Source: an uncultured Bacteroidales bacterium (GTDB taxonomy: Bacteria; Bacteroidota; Bacteroidia; Bacteroidales; WCHB1-69). From it: a stretch of DNA of 64,000 bases. Positions 24,894-34,035 of the stretch are shown piece after piece. Below the pieces are notes generated by a model. It was given only the letters and a program-made list of their open reading frames with translations, made no database searches and was not told where the DNA came from. A program made the translations under genes and the position numbers. Numbering within the stretch: position 1 is the first letter of the stretch; each line of letters starts with the position of its first letter. The stretch covers positions 79,178 through 143,177 of the forward strand of contig ONAB01000001.1 in NCBI GenBank assembly GCA_900315705.1, given 5' to 3'.

Positions 24894-27800
24894 CTATTCG
24901 CCATCGGGCTCATCCGGTTCTTCCTCCTCCTCAATATTGGTGAAATAGTTCTTCACAAACTTGTTCTTCCACCCTCTGTTGCCCAACTTGTAGGTGAAGG
25001 AGGGGAGACCTGCGGCGTTGTCAGGCGCCAACGAACGGTTCTTGGCCTTGGTGTTCTTGATGGCATTGTTGAAGTTGACATCCGACGAGAAGGCCGACAC
25101 GACATTGTTGTCGAATTGGAAGTAGTAGAACTGCTCGTCAAATTCGAAATAGACGTACAGCTTGTTTCGCGAGCCTCTTTTCTCCACCACAATACGGCCG
25201 GGCACCATCTTGTACACAGTCTTTCCGCCACAAATGATGAGGGGCAGAGTGGTCTGCGACTTGAAGGTGGAGAGGTCTTTGTCCCACACAAAGTCGATGT
25301 TGGAGAACATAAACTTCACTTGCAAAGCTTCGGGCAGACGTTTGTTGCCGAGAGCCGCGTTGCGGATATAACGTTCATATTCTGTCTTTCCAAGAATCTC
25401 ATACAGGGCTTCGTTGTAGGCCTCGTCTTCCGACACGTCCACGAACTCCAGATTGGTGTTGTTGTCCAAAGCCTTGTTCATCAAACGCATACTTTCATCG
25501 TTGAAGAAGAAGTTGATGGAGGTGGTGGCGAACATCTCGGCGGAGTCGGCGAACATATAGTTGATGATGGTACCGTTGGTGGTGAAATCCACACGGCCCA
25601 ACTTGGCTCCGATGTCAATCTTACCCCGGCCGATGGAGACGCAGTCGTCGGTGCGCAGGGTGATGATGTTGCCGTGGGCGCTCGAGTCTGCCAGCTTCTC
25701 TTTGGAGGCGGCCCGGAACTCACGTGTATCGCGGTCGTAGGTGATGTAGCCGTAAACCGTGATGTAGTCGGCGTCATTGCGCTGGTGCTTGGCGTGACCG
25801 AAGGCAGTATAGATGCGGCCGGTGACGTTGGAGGAGGAGATGGACACCTTCACGGGCAGATCACTCATATCCTTGGTGCGATCGTGGATTTGCAACATAA
25901 TGTTGTTGGGGTCCACCTGCTGGAGAATCTTCATACGGGCGTGCGGCACCGTGTCGCAACCCGTGCGGATTTCCACACCGCCGAAGTAGGAGAGGAAGGG
26001 CTGCGTGCTGTGCAACTCGGCGCGGCCGTCGAAACCGAACTGGTCGCTGAACTGGAAGTTTTTCTCCAATGGTATCTTGGCGTGCCCGATGGTCTCCTTC
26101 ATATAATATATGGTATCCATATACAAGGACTGCACCCGCTCGTCGGCATCCACATAATCGTAGTAGCCGTTGGCATAGAAACGCGTTGCGCTCTGGATGC
26201 GCGTGTTGCAGTTGTACATTTCGTGGTATTTGTTGTCGCGGCCCGCCAGAATGCGCGATTTGTTGAGCGGATCCATCACGGCCTTCTTGCGGATGGTCAC
26301 ATCCCCGTTCTTCGGGGTGATGGCAGCATCGCCCACGTTGATGTAGCGCACGCCGTGGGCTGTGATGACGTTCTGCGTGAAGTCGAACTCGGCACTCAAC
26401 GCACCAAATCGGTAGCCCACCGACGGGTCGGCGGCGTAAAGCTCATTGCCCGGCTCCGGTGCCATATCCACCAGATCGCGGATGGGCGTGTTGTCAATAT
26501 CCGTGTTCTTATAGTCATCTTCCCATTGGAAACGAAGCAGCGTGGAGTCAATGGGATCCCAGAAAAACTCCTTGGCCGTGGCCTTGATTTCGTTTTTGAC
26601 AAAATAGACCTCCGAAGCCTTGCCATTGGCGACGAAATGGCCTACACGGGTCTTGAAGTCCACGTGCGAGTTGTAGTTGTCAGTGGTGAAGGCAATGTTG
26701 TCGTTGCCTTCGCTGATGTCGTAAATACGCAGGTCAGACGTGTCGGCATTGACCTCGTGATGCTTGAAGGCAAACAGCTTGGAGGTGATGTCGGCGCGGT
26801 TGAACTTGAAGACACCGGTGCCGAACATCCCATACGGCGTGATTTTGGAATTGCCCACCAATTCGGTCTCCCGGAAGATGCTGATGGGGTTCTTGCGGGT
26901 ATGAATGAACATTTGGTCCTGATAAGGCTCCCAATGCAGGTAGGCCTCGTCCACAGAGGCGGGCGGGAACTCGGTGCCGGCAAGTTGCTCATCCACCCTG
27001 TGCTGGTTGGCGTTGCCGTTGGTGGAGTCCAGGTAGAAGACCAAACTGTCGGACATCGTGTGGGAGGTGACGTAGTCGATGTTGCCCTTGCCGCGCAAGC
27101 CTCTGTTGCTGAGGTCAATAGTGCCCTGATAGCCGCCCTTGCCTTCGTACATTGGCAGACCCGAGGTCTTGTGCCGGAAACCGAGCGAGAAGTCGGGACG
27201 TACCTGCAAAGGCTCTGCGATGTCCGGGAAAATGCCACCCGACACCAACGCTCCGGTGAACTTCATCGAGTCAATCACGAAATTGTCCAGATTCACGATG
27301 CGGAACTGGTTCACGGCATAGAAGAAACGGTTACGGTCATACACACCGTTCAGCACATAGGGCTGGTCGTAGAAGACCTTGCCACCCTTGCGGGCCTCGA
27401 AGATGGGGTAGTCGGGATAATCCACCATACCACTCTTGTTGCCGGGTACATCAATGTAAAGGACGCCGGAAATCTCTTCAATTTGACTGCGAACCCGTTG
27501 CAACCGATGGTCACCGTACATATCCACTGGACCGTTCTTGTCTTCCACATACATAATCAAAGTGTCGATGACATCCATATCCACGAGGAAACGGTCATAG
27601 TCGAAATGACAGTTGTGGGTCACAAAGTCGAACAAACCGCCGATGACGCGCCCCGAGAACACCATATCACGGTTCTTCTTGACGGTCACCATCTCGTTCA
27701 TCGGATAGACGTTCACAATCTGCGGGTCACTGAGCACGAAGAACTCGCACCCCGTGATCTTCAAGTCATTGGTGAGCAGGTCCAGCGAGGCGTAGTGGTT

Positions 27801-29384
27801 CTTCGACTCCAAACGGATGTAGTCGTAGTCGCGCTTTTTCACCTGATTGTTCAGATAACGGGCAATCTTGCTACGATAGTAAAGCTGGTTGTTGTTGATG
27901 TCATATTCGATGAAGCCGCGGGCAGCGAAGTCAATCATCATCGCTTTGATGTCCAAGGGCGGTTTGTTGAACCACAGGATGACATCTTCAATGGTGACCG
28001 GACCGTAATCTTCACCGTTGTACAGCTGCCAAAGCGTGTACAAGGGGTTGACATTGTTGTAGCCGGCAATTTCGTGCATCACCGACTCGTCATAATAATT
28101 GTATGATTCAAAGAATGCTGAACTCTCAACCGTCTGCCCGACGATGGGGCGGAACTCAATGCGCTTGTCATTGGTATTCCACTGCACAGATTCCACATAA
28201 ATGTCGAGTTTGTGGTACGAGTCGAAGAATGGGGAACGGCCCACCCCCTGTTTGGGACGGGAGATGAGCAGGTCCTTGGTTTCGTTGTCGTACTTGAAGT
28301 TGGCGGCCGGGTGGTAGATGGAGTCGGTTTCCAGATAGAGACTCACCTTGGCATCCTCAGAGAGCAGGTTGGTGGGTTTGATGAGGAAACTGTGGGAGAG
28401 TGCCCGGATGATGACCTCGCCTTCGCGGCGGATGGAGACCATAGCGAGGGTGTCGCCCTCCGTGGTTCCGAAGATGGAGGAACCGCGCAACTCAAAACCG
28501 CCAACATAGTCCACGTCGGGGTAGAGGTTGGGGATGGCCAGCATACGGCTCTCACTGACAAATCTTGGGTAGGTGGCCTTCTCCTCCGTGGTGGGCAGCG
28601 AGGCCTTGTACTCCACACGCCCGTAGATGGGCTCGCTGAACAGGGCAGGGTAGTGGAAGGTGGCGTGCTCCGACCGCAACTGCGGGTAGCGCAGGTCAAT
28701 CTCACTCTCCTGCAATGTGGCGCGCACACTAAGGTCCAGACCGGCACGGTCCCAGAACACTTTGCCCCCCTTGGCATTGAACTTCAGCCGCGAGGGATAG
28801 TATCGGCCACTGATGTCGGCCACCTCAAAGCTGTCTTTCTTGGATGAGGCTATCAGATTGATGTCCTTGAAGTCGAAATAGGGCTCCTGGTCAAATCCCA
28901 TCTTGTCGGCCCAACCCATCGCCGTCCACTGCACGTTGTCCCCGCTGTTGAGGATGTTGTTCTTGAAGAACTGCGTGTAGAGCTGCATCTTGGCTGGGAA
29001 TTGCGTTAAGGTGTGGGTGGCGTGGTAGTCCACGAATTGGTTCCACACGGTCAACTCGTCTGCAAAGTCACTGGCTGTGAAAGCCATATAGGCGTGAATA
29101 AACGAGGCAAACTGCGGTATAGGACGCATCTTGCGCTTCATCAGTTTGTTGGATGCTTCGATGAATGCCTCTTGCGCATCGGCACTGATGCCCGTGGTCC
29201 AGTATTCGGTGAACTCTTTCAACAACTCGTCGGCCTCCTTCTGCCGGTCCTTGTTAACGGTCGAAAGATACTCTTTCATCTCCTCGACAGTCTTGGAGGG
29301 GTCGTGTGAAAATGAAGTGAAACGCTGTGCCTGGACCATAAGTGCACTGCACAGCGCAATCAGGAGAATGATGTATTTCTTCAT
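24894..29384 (-). CDS. Very large exported protein of unknown function (1496 residues)
   Basis: The protein begins with a signal peptide (KYIILLIALCSALMVQAQ), then an alpha-helical domain (about 20-230; EMKEYLSTVNKDRQKEADELL). About 1200 residues of beta-rich sequence follow, with many D-x-Y, N-x-x-Y and YDxxxxxF-type units, and it ends in an acidic tail (EEEEEPDEPDGE). No catalytic motif, cysteine pattern, lipobox or T9SS sorting domain is visible. The start overlaps the prmA stop by four bases (ATGA), so it is translated in coupling with prmA. I recognise it as the kind of long conserved hypothetical found in Bacteroidales but cannot assign a function. Residues such as DIDFVWDKDLSTFKSQTTLP near the end suggest a final beta domain. 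Confidence 0.85.
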   Translation of the reverse strand: MKKYIILLIALCSALMVQAQRFTSFSHDPSKTVEEMKEYLSTVNKDRQKEADELLKEFTEYWTTGISADAQEAFIEASNKLMKRKMRPIPQFASFIHAYMAFTASDFADELTVWNQFVDYHATHTLTQFPAKMQLYTQFFKNNILNSGDNVQWTAMGWADKMGFDQEPYFDFKDINLIASSKKDSFEVADISGRYYPSRLKFNAKGGKVFWDRAGLDLSVRATLQESEIDLRYPQLRSEHATFHYPALFSEPIYGRVEYKASLPTTEEKATYPRFVSESRMLAIPNLYPDVDYVGGFELRGSSIFGTTEGDTLAMVSIRREGEVIIRALSHSFLIKPTNLLSEDAKVSLYLETDSIYHPAANFKYDNETKDLLISRPKQGVGRSPFFDSYHKLDIYVESVQWNTNDKRIEFRPIVGQTVESSAFFESYNYYDESVMHEIAGYNNVNPLYTLWQLYNGEDYGPVTIEDVILWFNKPPLDIKAMMIDFAARGFIEYDINNNQLYYRSKIARYLNNQVKKRDYDYIRLESKNHYASLDLLTNDLKITGCEFFVLSDPQIVNVYPMNEMVTVKKNRDMVFSGRVIGGLFDFVTHNCHFDYDRFLVDMDVIDTLIMYVEDKNGPVDMYGDHRLQRVRSQIEEISGVLYIDVPGNKSGMVDYPDYPIFEARKGGKVFYDQPYVLNGVYDRNRFFYAVNQFRIVNLDNFVIDSMKFTGALVSGGIFPDIAEPLQVRPDFSLGFRHKTSGLPMYEGKGGYQGTIDLSNRGLRGKGNIDYVTSHTMSDSLVFYLDSTNGNANQHRVDEQLAGTEFPPASVDEAYLHWEPYQDQMFIHTRKNPISIFRETELVGNSKITPYGMFGTGVFKFNRADITSKLFAFKHHEVNADTSDLRIYDISEGNDNIAFTTDNYNSHVDFKTRVGHFVANGKASEVYFVKNEIKATAKEFFWDPIDSTLLRFQWEDDYKNTDIDNTPIRDLVDMAPEPGNELYAADPSVGYRFGALSAEFDFTQNVITAHGVRYINVGDAAITPKNGDVTIRKKAVMDPLNKSRILAGRDNKYHEMYNCNTRIQSATRFYANGYYDYVDADERVQSLYMDTIYYMKETIGHAKIPLEKNFQFSDQFGFDGRAELHSTQPFLSYFGGVEIRTGCDTVPHARMKILQQVDPNNIMLQIHDRTKDMSDLPVKVSISSSNVTGRIYTAFGHAKHQRNDADYITVYGYITYDRDTREFRAASKEKLADSSAHGNIITLRTDDCVSIGRGKIDIGAKLGRVDFTTNGTIINYMFADSAEMFATTSINFFFNDESMRLMNKALDNNTNLEFVDVSEDEAYNEALYEILGKTEYERYIRNAALGNKRLPEALQVKFMFSNIDFVWDKDLSTFKSQTTLPLIICGGKTVYKMVPGRIVVEKRGSRNKLYVYFEFDEQFYYFQFDNNVVSAFSSDVNFNNAIKNTKAKNRSLAPDNAAGLPSFTYKLGNRGWKNKFVKNYFTNIEEEEEPDEPDGE

Positions 29385-30232
29385 AATTGGATTTTGCGGA
29401 ATTGGGCGGCTACCCAGTTGTCCATCACTTTGTGCGAAACATATTGCATTCCGTGCTCTTCGCAGCATTGCCGCAAGAGATCGAGGTCCTTGCCGTCATA
29501 GAAGCCGCTTAAAAACAGCAGGCCTCCCTCGTTCAGGCAGGGAATGTATGTGGGAATGTCGTTGAGAAGGATGTTGCGGTTGATGTTGGCGAGGATGATG
29601 TCGTATTTCTCTTTGCCAAGCAACGAGGCGTCGCCAAGCAGCACCTGGATGTCCTCGCAGTGGTTGTGGGCCACATTTTCCAGCCCGTTGCGATAGGCCC
29701 ACTCGTCGTTGTCGATGGCGGTGACGGGGCTTGCGCCGCGCAGACGTGCCAGAATGGCCAACACTCCCGTGCCGGAGCCCATATCCAAAAGCGACTTGCC
29801 CTCCATATCGGTCTCCAACACGTACTCGGCCATCTGATAGGTCGTGGCGTGCTTGGCGGTGCCGAACGACATCTTCGGCTCGATGACGATGTCGAACTCC
29901 ATCTCGGGCCGCGCCGGGTGGAAGGGCGCGCGCACGTAACAGCGGTCGGCAATGACCACAGGCGTGTAATTCGATTCCCACTCCTTGTTCCAGTCGCGGT
30001 CGGGCATCGCCTCCACAGTGCAGGTCACCTTGACGTCCGGGAATCCGTGGTTTTCCACCACCTCCTTGACAGCGGCTTCATCATAATCCTTCACAGGAAT
30101 GTAACATAACAACTCCTCTTCCGTCTCCCCGTCCATAAAACTGTCGCAGCCGATATCGGCCATCATTGCCGTGAAAATCTCTTTCCAGGGGTCGGAAGGC
30201 GTGATGTTGAGTTTGATTTCGTTGTATTGCAT
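29381..30232 (-). CDS. prmA: Ribosomal protein L11 methyltransferase
   Basis: PrmA (283 residues) trimethylates ribosomal protein L11. The N-terminal substrate-recognition domain spans about 1-95. The linker carries EPKMSFGTAKHATT (about 137-150), equivalent to the family's FGTGxHxTT. The SAM-binding motif is SLLDMGSGTGVLAILA (about 167-182), and ILANINRNILL matches the NPPY-like motif IV position. Length is normal. It overlaps the following 1496-residue protein gene by four bases. Confidence 0.95.
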   Translation of the reverse strand: MQYNEIKLNITPSDPWKEIFTAMMADIGCDSFMDGETEEELLCYIPVKDYDEAAVKEVVENHGFPDVKVTCTVEAMPDRDWNKEWESNYTPVVIADRCYVRAPFHPARPEMEFDIVIEPKMSFGTAKHATTYQMAEYVLETDMEGKSLLDMGSGTGVLAILARLRGASPVTAIDNDEWAYRNGLENVAHNHCEDIQVLLGDASLLGKEKYDIILANINRNILLNDIPTYIPCLNEGGLLFLSGFYDGKDLDLLRQCCEEHGMQYVSHKVMDNWVAAQFRKIQL

Positions 30233-30256
30233 AGGTTATTGGTTTTTCTTCAAGGT

Positions 30257-31858
30257 CTATTCTAACGGCCGTCCCGAGGTGTTGAACCAGAGCACTTCCT
30301 CCTCATTGGTCTTCTTGTTCACGATGAAGACCTTGTAGCAGTTCAGCTTCTCGGCCATCTTGCGGACATTGTAGAACTCGGTGACTTTGAAGTTTTTGTA
30401 GTTCTTCTTGAGATAGTCTTGGATGGTGGCGTTGAGGTTCTCCACTTTGCCCATCACCATCGTCTCCACGATTTCGCCGTAGCTGTTGAAGACGCAGATC
30501 TCCTTGCCGCGGGCGCTGAAGAAGATGGCCTGGAAGTTCATCTCGTCGTCCTCTTTCCACTCCACATTGGTTACGCGCGGATATTTGAGACGGAAAGCGG
30601 CCTTCACGTTCTCCGGCACGCTCTTCGCGTCGTCGTTGTCCAGCGTCATATTCATCTTTTCATAATATTTGTCCAACGCATCGTCATCAGAACTGCTCTG
30701 ATTGCCGGCCTCGCCCAACTGGTAGTCGGGGTCAATGGTGCGGATCAGCTTGCCGGTCTTGTCGAAAATGACAGTGGTGACCAGTTTGGCCTTGTAGTTG
30801 GCCTTCTCGTAGAAGTCCACCATCGTCTTGTCCTGCTTGTCGGCACGCTGCTCACGCACGGCGGTCTTGAACTTGAATCCTTTGTAGAAGTCGTTGAGAT
30901 GCTTCAGCATCGGGCCGGTGACCGATTCTTCGGGCAATATGGTGAGTGTCTTGTCCCACATACCGTTGGGTTTGATATAAACGGCGGTCTTCTTGCCGGA
31001 ATAGACGCATTTGGCCACATAGCAGCTGTCAATCTTGAACCAGTTGAGGTCTTCGGGATGCATCACCTTCTTGGCCAAGGCTTTGGTGACAATCTCAGGT
31101 ATGGTGTTGGGCTTCAGGGCAACGTTGCCGTGCTCGTCGGTGACCACCACTTCGGGTTTTTCTTTCTTGGGTTTCTCGGCTTTTTCCTCCTTGGGTTCCT
31201 TCGGGGCAGTCTCCTTCACGGGTTTGGGCTCCTTGGGAGCGGTTTCCTTGACGGGTTTTGGAGCCTCCTCTTTGGGCTTGTCGGCTTTCGGGGCGGGTTT
31301 GTCGGCCACGGGCTTGTCAGCCTTCGGAGCCGGGGCCTTGGGCGCGGGCTTCTCGGCCGGAGCTAAGGGGTCCTTGAAGTCTTCAGGGTCGGTGCGCGAC
31401 ACCAGCTCGTTGCGCCCCGTGGAGCTGAACAGCAGTATGGAGGGCTTCGCACCTACACCATCGGGCTTCACCTCAAGGTAGTAGTTCGTCTTCTCATTAT
31501 CTTTCTCTTCCAAACAGGACTCGCTCACCACAAAGTCAGGGTAGTTCTGGCGCACATACGCCATAATTGACGAAGGCAGCTCGTTCTGCGGAACGTTGAA
31601 GTGCGTGTGCAGCCACTCACCGGAGCTGGTGATGTACACTTTCCCGTTGGTGCCCTCGTCCTTGATGGTGGCAACATAGTTGTTGCCCTCCTTCAGCCAT
31701 CCCGTCACTTTGACGTATGGATATTGGAATTCGAGGGTTTGGGTGACATCCGCAGGCACGTCGGCGGGTTTCAGCTTCTGTGCGGAAATCGGACTGCTGA
31801 AAAATGCAACTATTTGGATAATAGTCAATAAGAATAGAAGTTGACCAAGTTTTCTCAT
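30257..31858 (-). CDS. PepSY-like exported protein with charged proline-rich linker
   Basis: The 533-residue protein has a signal peptide (LLFLLTIIQIVAFFSSPISA) and at least two PepSY-like (DUF2874/BLIP-type) regions. The N-terminal one is about 30-150 (VTGWLKEGNNYVATIKDEG, then LPSSIMAYVRQNYPDFVV); the C-terminal ones lie at about 255-530 (VKAAFRLKYPRVTNVEWKEDD, LNATIQDYLKKNYKNFKV). Between them, about 170-240, lies a low-complexity linker of P, K, E and A containing the repeat KPVKETAPKEP twice. PepSY-like proteins are periplasmic and often presumed to be inhibitors or ligand-binders. It leads the operon with prmA. Confidence 0.78.
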   Translation of the reverse strand: MRKLGQLLFLLTIIQIVAFFSSPISAQKLKPADVPADVTQTLEFQYPYVKVTGWLKEGNNYVATIKDEGTNGKVYITSSGEWLHTHFNVPQNELPSSIMAYVRQNYPDFVVSESCLEEKDNEKTNYYLEVKPDGVGAKPSILLFSSTGRNELVSRTDPEDFKDPLAPAEKPAPKAPAPKADKPVADKPAPKADKPKEEAPKPVKETAPKEPKPVKETAPKEPKEEKAEKPKKEKPEVVVTDEHGNVALKPNTIPEIVTKALAKKVMHPEDLNWFKIDSCYVAKCVYSGKKTAVYIKPNGMWDKTLTILPEESVTGPMLKHLNDFYKGFKFKTAVREQRADKQDKTMVDFYEKANYKAKLVTTVIFDKTGKLIRTIDPDYQLGEAGNQSSSDDDALDKYYEKMNMTLDNDDAKSVPENVKAAFRLKYPRVTNVEWKEDDEMNFQAIFFSARGKEICVFNSYGEIVETMVMGKVENLNATIQDYLKKNYKNFKVTEFYNVRKMAEKLNCYKVFIVNKKTNEEEVLWFNTSGRPLE

Positions 31859-31886
31859 AAGATTCCTATTTTATTTTAACGAGGGC

Positions 31887-31894
31887 CAAAAATA
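31887..31894 (-). promoter_or_regulatory. -7 promoter element TATTTTTG of the PepSY-prmA operon
   Basis: The complement reads TATTTTTGGCCC, 28 bases upstream of the ATG at 31858. It would drive the five-gene leftward unit down to 22251. Confidence 0.55.
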
Positions 31895-32023
31895 CAAAAA
31901 AGTAAGGAATGGCGCACAAACCAAATATGTTTTTTATTAATAATGGTTAAAATGAAAAAAGCAATGAACAGAGACGTGACGTCGGATGAAAAACGAACAG
32001 GGTCGCAACTTTATTATTTTTTG

Positions 32024-32031
32024 TATATTTG
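32024..32031 (+). promoter_or_regulatory. -7 promoter element TATATTTG of the MGMT gene
   Basis: TATATTTGCCGCC lies 19 bases before the ATG at 32051 and rules out the in-frame starts further upstream. Confidence 0.6.
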
Positions 32032-32050
32032 CCGCCTAAAACTGCTTAAG

Positions 32051-32653
32051 ATGAACGAGATAAAAGTTTGGATTGAGCCGATGACGCCGGAGGAGTTTGC
32101 GGGTGTGCAGAAGCCGCTCACCATAAACTACAGCATCCAGTCCGCCCCTTTCGGGCGTGTATTGGTGGCATCCACAGCCAAGGGCGTCTGTTTCCTGATG
32201 CCCGCGGCGATGAAATGGTCGCCGGTGGAGACCCTGAAACGCCATTTTCCAAAGGCCAAGTTCCGTTGCCGCACCGTGGCCCTTCACCGCAAGGCCTTGC
32301 TGTTGCTGCGCCGTCGTTATGACAAAGTTTCCGACCTTTGCCTGCATCTCTACGGAACCCCCTTCCAAATCAATGTGTGGCGCGACCTGCTGACGGTGCC
32401 TGTGGGCAAGGTGACCACCTACCAGAACATCGCCACCCGCATCGGCCGTCCCAAATCTGCCCGTCCCGTAGGCCAGGCCGTCGGCGCCAACCCGGTGATG
32501 TGCATCGTGCCCTGCCACCGCGTGGTCCGAACCAACGGAACGCTCGGCGGCTACCGCTGGGGTGTCGCCCGCAAGGTCAAGTTCCTCAACGAGGAGGCTC
32601 TCAAGTCCGTCAAAACCAAAGGTCTGCACAACTGGGAACCCACCCTCTTTTAG
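32051..32653 (+). CDS. Methylated-DNA--protein-cysteine methyltransferase
   Basis: This 200-residue DNA repair protein removes alkyl groups from O6-alkylguanine by transfer to its own cysteine. The active-site motif IVPCHRVV places the acceptor at C155. The helix-turn-helix region is GKVTTYQNIATRIGRPKSA (about 119-137), with the arginine finger in RPVG. GGYRWGVARKVKFLNEE closes the domain. The N-terminal domain (1-100) is shorter and divergent, as in Ogt proteins of Bacteroidota. The gene is monocistronic. Confidence 0.95.
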   Translation: MNEIKVWIEPMTPEEFAGVQKPLTINYSIQSAPFGRVLVASTAKGVCFLMPAAMKWSPVETLKRHFPKAKFRCRTVALHRKALLLLRRRYDKVSDLCLHLYGTPFQINVWRDLLTVPVGKVTTYQNIATRIGRPKSARPVGQAVGANPVMCIVPCHRVVRTNGTLGGYRWGVARKVKFLNEEALKSVKTKGLHNWEPTLF

Positions 32654-32690
32654 CCCCTCCGCATACGACATCTCCTGTTTCCATTTTTTG

Positions 32691-32698
32691 TATTTTTG
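32691..32698 (+). promoter_or_regulatory. -7 promoter element TATTTTTG of the mntP-coaX operon
   Basis: TATTTTTGCCGC lies 45 bases upstream of the mntP ATG at 32744. The in-frame ATG at about 32696 overlaps it and is therefore unlikely to be used. Confidence 0.6.
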
Positions 32699-32743
32699 CC
32701 GCTTGATGGCACCCCGTGCCGCATAACTGTATTATTCGTCTTG

Positions 32744-33301
32744 ATGATGTCCTATTTCGACCTTCTCGTCCTCTCTGTCAGTCTGGCTCTCGACTGTTTT
32801 GCTGTAAGTTGCACGGCAGGCGTGTCACAACCCCGACTCAAACTCCGCCAGGTGCTGCTGTTTGCATTCTTTTTCGGATCCTTCCAGGCGATGATGCCCC
32901 TCATTGGTTGGTTCGGCGGCGAGGCCCTCGTCTCCTACATCAGTCGCTTTGCCCCGTGGATTGCCTTCTTGATCTTGCTGTTTATAGGAGGAAAAATGAT
33001 TTTGGAAGGCGTCCGGAACAAGGAGGAGGATCTTTTCGACATCACAAAATTCCGTACGGTCCTGCTATTGTCGGTGGCCACCAGCATTGATGCCCTCGCC
33101 GTGGGCTTCGGCTTTGCGATGATGCAGGAAACACGCATTGGTCGGGCAGTCGCCCATATCGGCGTTGTCTCCTTCCTGATGTCATTGTTAGGCTATGGCC
33201 TGACCAGCCGCTGGAGCACCCGCGTCAAGGCCAATGTGGCGGAGATAATCGGCGGGGTGGTGCTGATTCTTATAGGATTGAAAATATTGTTAGTCAAATA
33301 G
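32744..33301 (+). CDS. mntP: MntP family manganese efflux pump
   Basis: The 185-residue inner-membrane protein has six helices arranged as two three-helix repeats. The paired acidic motifs are SLALDCFAVSCTAG (about 12-25) and ATSIDALAVGFGFA (about 110-123), the metal-site signatures of MntP/DUF204. It exports Mn2+. Two adjacent ATGs (32744, 32747) are possible. It is the first gene of a unit with coaX two bases downstream. No manganese (yybP-ykoY) riboswitch is visible upstream. Confidence 0.92.
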   Translation: MMSYFDLLVLSVSLALDCFAVSCTAGVSQPRLKLRQVLLFAFFFGSFQAMMPLIGWFGGEALVSYISRFAPWIAFLILLFIGGKMILEGVRNKEEDLFDITKFRTVLLLSVATSIDALAVGFGFAMMQETRIGRAVAHIGVVSFLMSLLGYGLTSRWSTRVKANVAEIIGGVVLILIGLKILLVK

Positions 33302-33303
33302 AT

Positions 33304-34035
33304 ATGTATTTAGCCATTGATATTGGAAATACAAGTCAGAAATTAGCCCTGTTTGACCAGAATGGCCGACAGTGCCAATGGCTTCGCAAGGAGCAACTGA
33401 CATTGGAGGATTTGCAACAGCTCTTTTCGCAATATCCGGTGAAGGCCGCCATCCTTTCTTCGGTGGGCGACGAGGCGGCCCCGTTGGAGGAGTTCTTGAA
33501 AACGCGGGTGCCCACCTATCGGCTGACCTCCGACCTGCAACTTCCTGTGACGCTGTGCTATGCCACGCCAGCATCGCTGGGTGCCGATCGCATTGCCAGC
33601 GCCGCTGGGGCGCACGCTCTTTTCCCCGACTGCAACGTGCTGGTGGTGCAGGCCGGCACCTGCCTCGTCACTGACCTGGTGACTGCCGCCGGCCAATACC
33701 TCGGCGGCACCATCGCCCCCGGACTGCGGATGCGCTTGCGGGCGCTGCCGCAATTCACCGCGCACCTGCCTCTGCTCGACCCTGAGCCCGTGGATTATCT
33801 GGTCGGTAATTCCACGGCGCAATCCATCCTGTCTGGCGTCGTAAATGGCTATGTTTGTGAGATTCAGGGAATGATTTCTCGCTATGAAACACAATATTCC
33901 GGCCTGAAAGTCGTTCTGTCTGGCGGCGATGCGCCACTGTTGGAAAGTTCATTAAAAAATAGTATATTTGCCGCCCAAAATTTAGTGCTGTTGGGATTGT
34001 ATGAAATCTTGCATTTTAATGTTTCGGAAACTTGA
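33304..34035 (+). CDS. coaX: Type III pantothenate kinase
   Basis: CoaX (243 residues) phosphorylates pantothenate, the first step of coenzyme A synthesis. It has the ASKHA-fold phosphate motif LAIDIGNTSQKLALFD (3-18), the GADRIASAAGAH motif (about 93-104), and the catalytic aspartate region AGTCLVTDLV (about 117-126). It starts two bases after mntP, and its last 17 bases overlap the next gene. Confidence 0.95.
   Translation: MYLAIDIGNTSQKLALFDQNGRQCQWLRKEQLTLEDLQQLFSQYPVKAAILSSVGDEAAPLEEFLKTRVPTYRLTSDLQLPVTLCYATPASLGADRIASAAGAHALFPDCNVLVVQAGTCLVTDLVTAAGQYLGGTIAPGLRMRLRALPQFTAHLPLLDPEPVDYLVGNSTAQSILSGVVNGYVCEIQGMISRYETQYSGLKVVLSGGDAPLLESSLKNSIFAAQNLVLLGLYEILHFNVSET

Noticed and set aside
25116-28106. 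A 996-codon open frame on the plus strand
   Set aside because: It lies entirely antisense to the 1496-residue exported protein, has no promoter or leader, and its Val/His/Gly-rich composition is that of a shadow frame.
32699-32743. yybP-ykoY manganese riboswitch before mntP
   Set aside because: The space between promoter and start is only 45 bases and contains none of the conserved loops.
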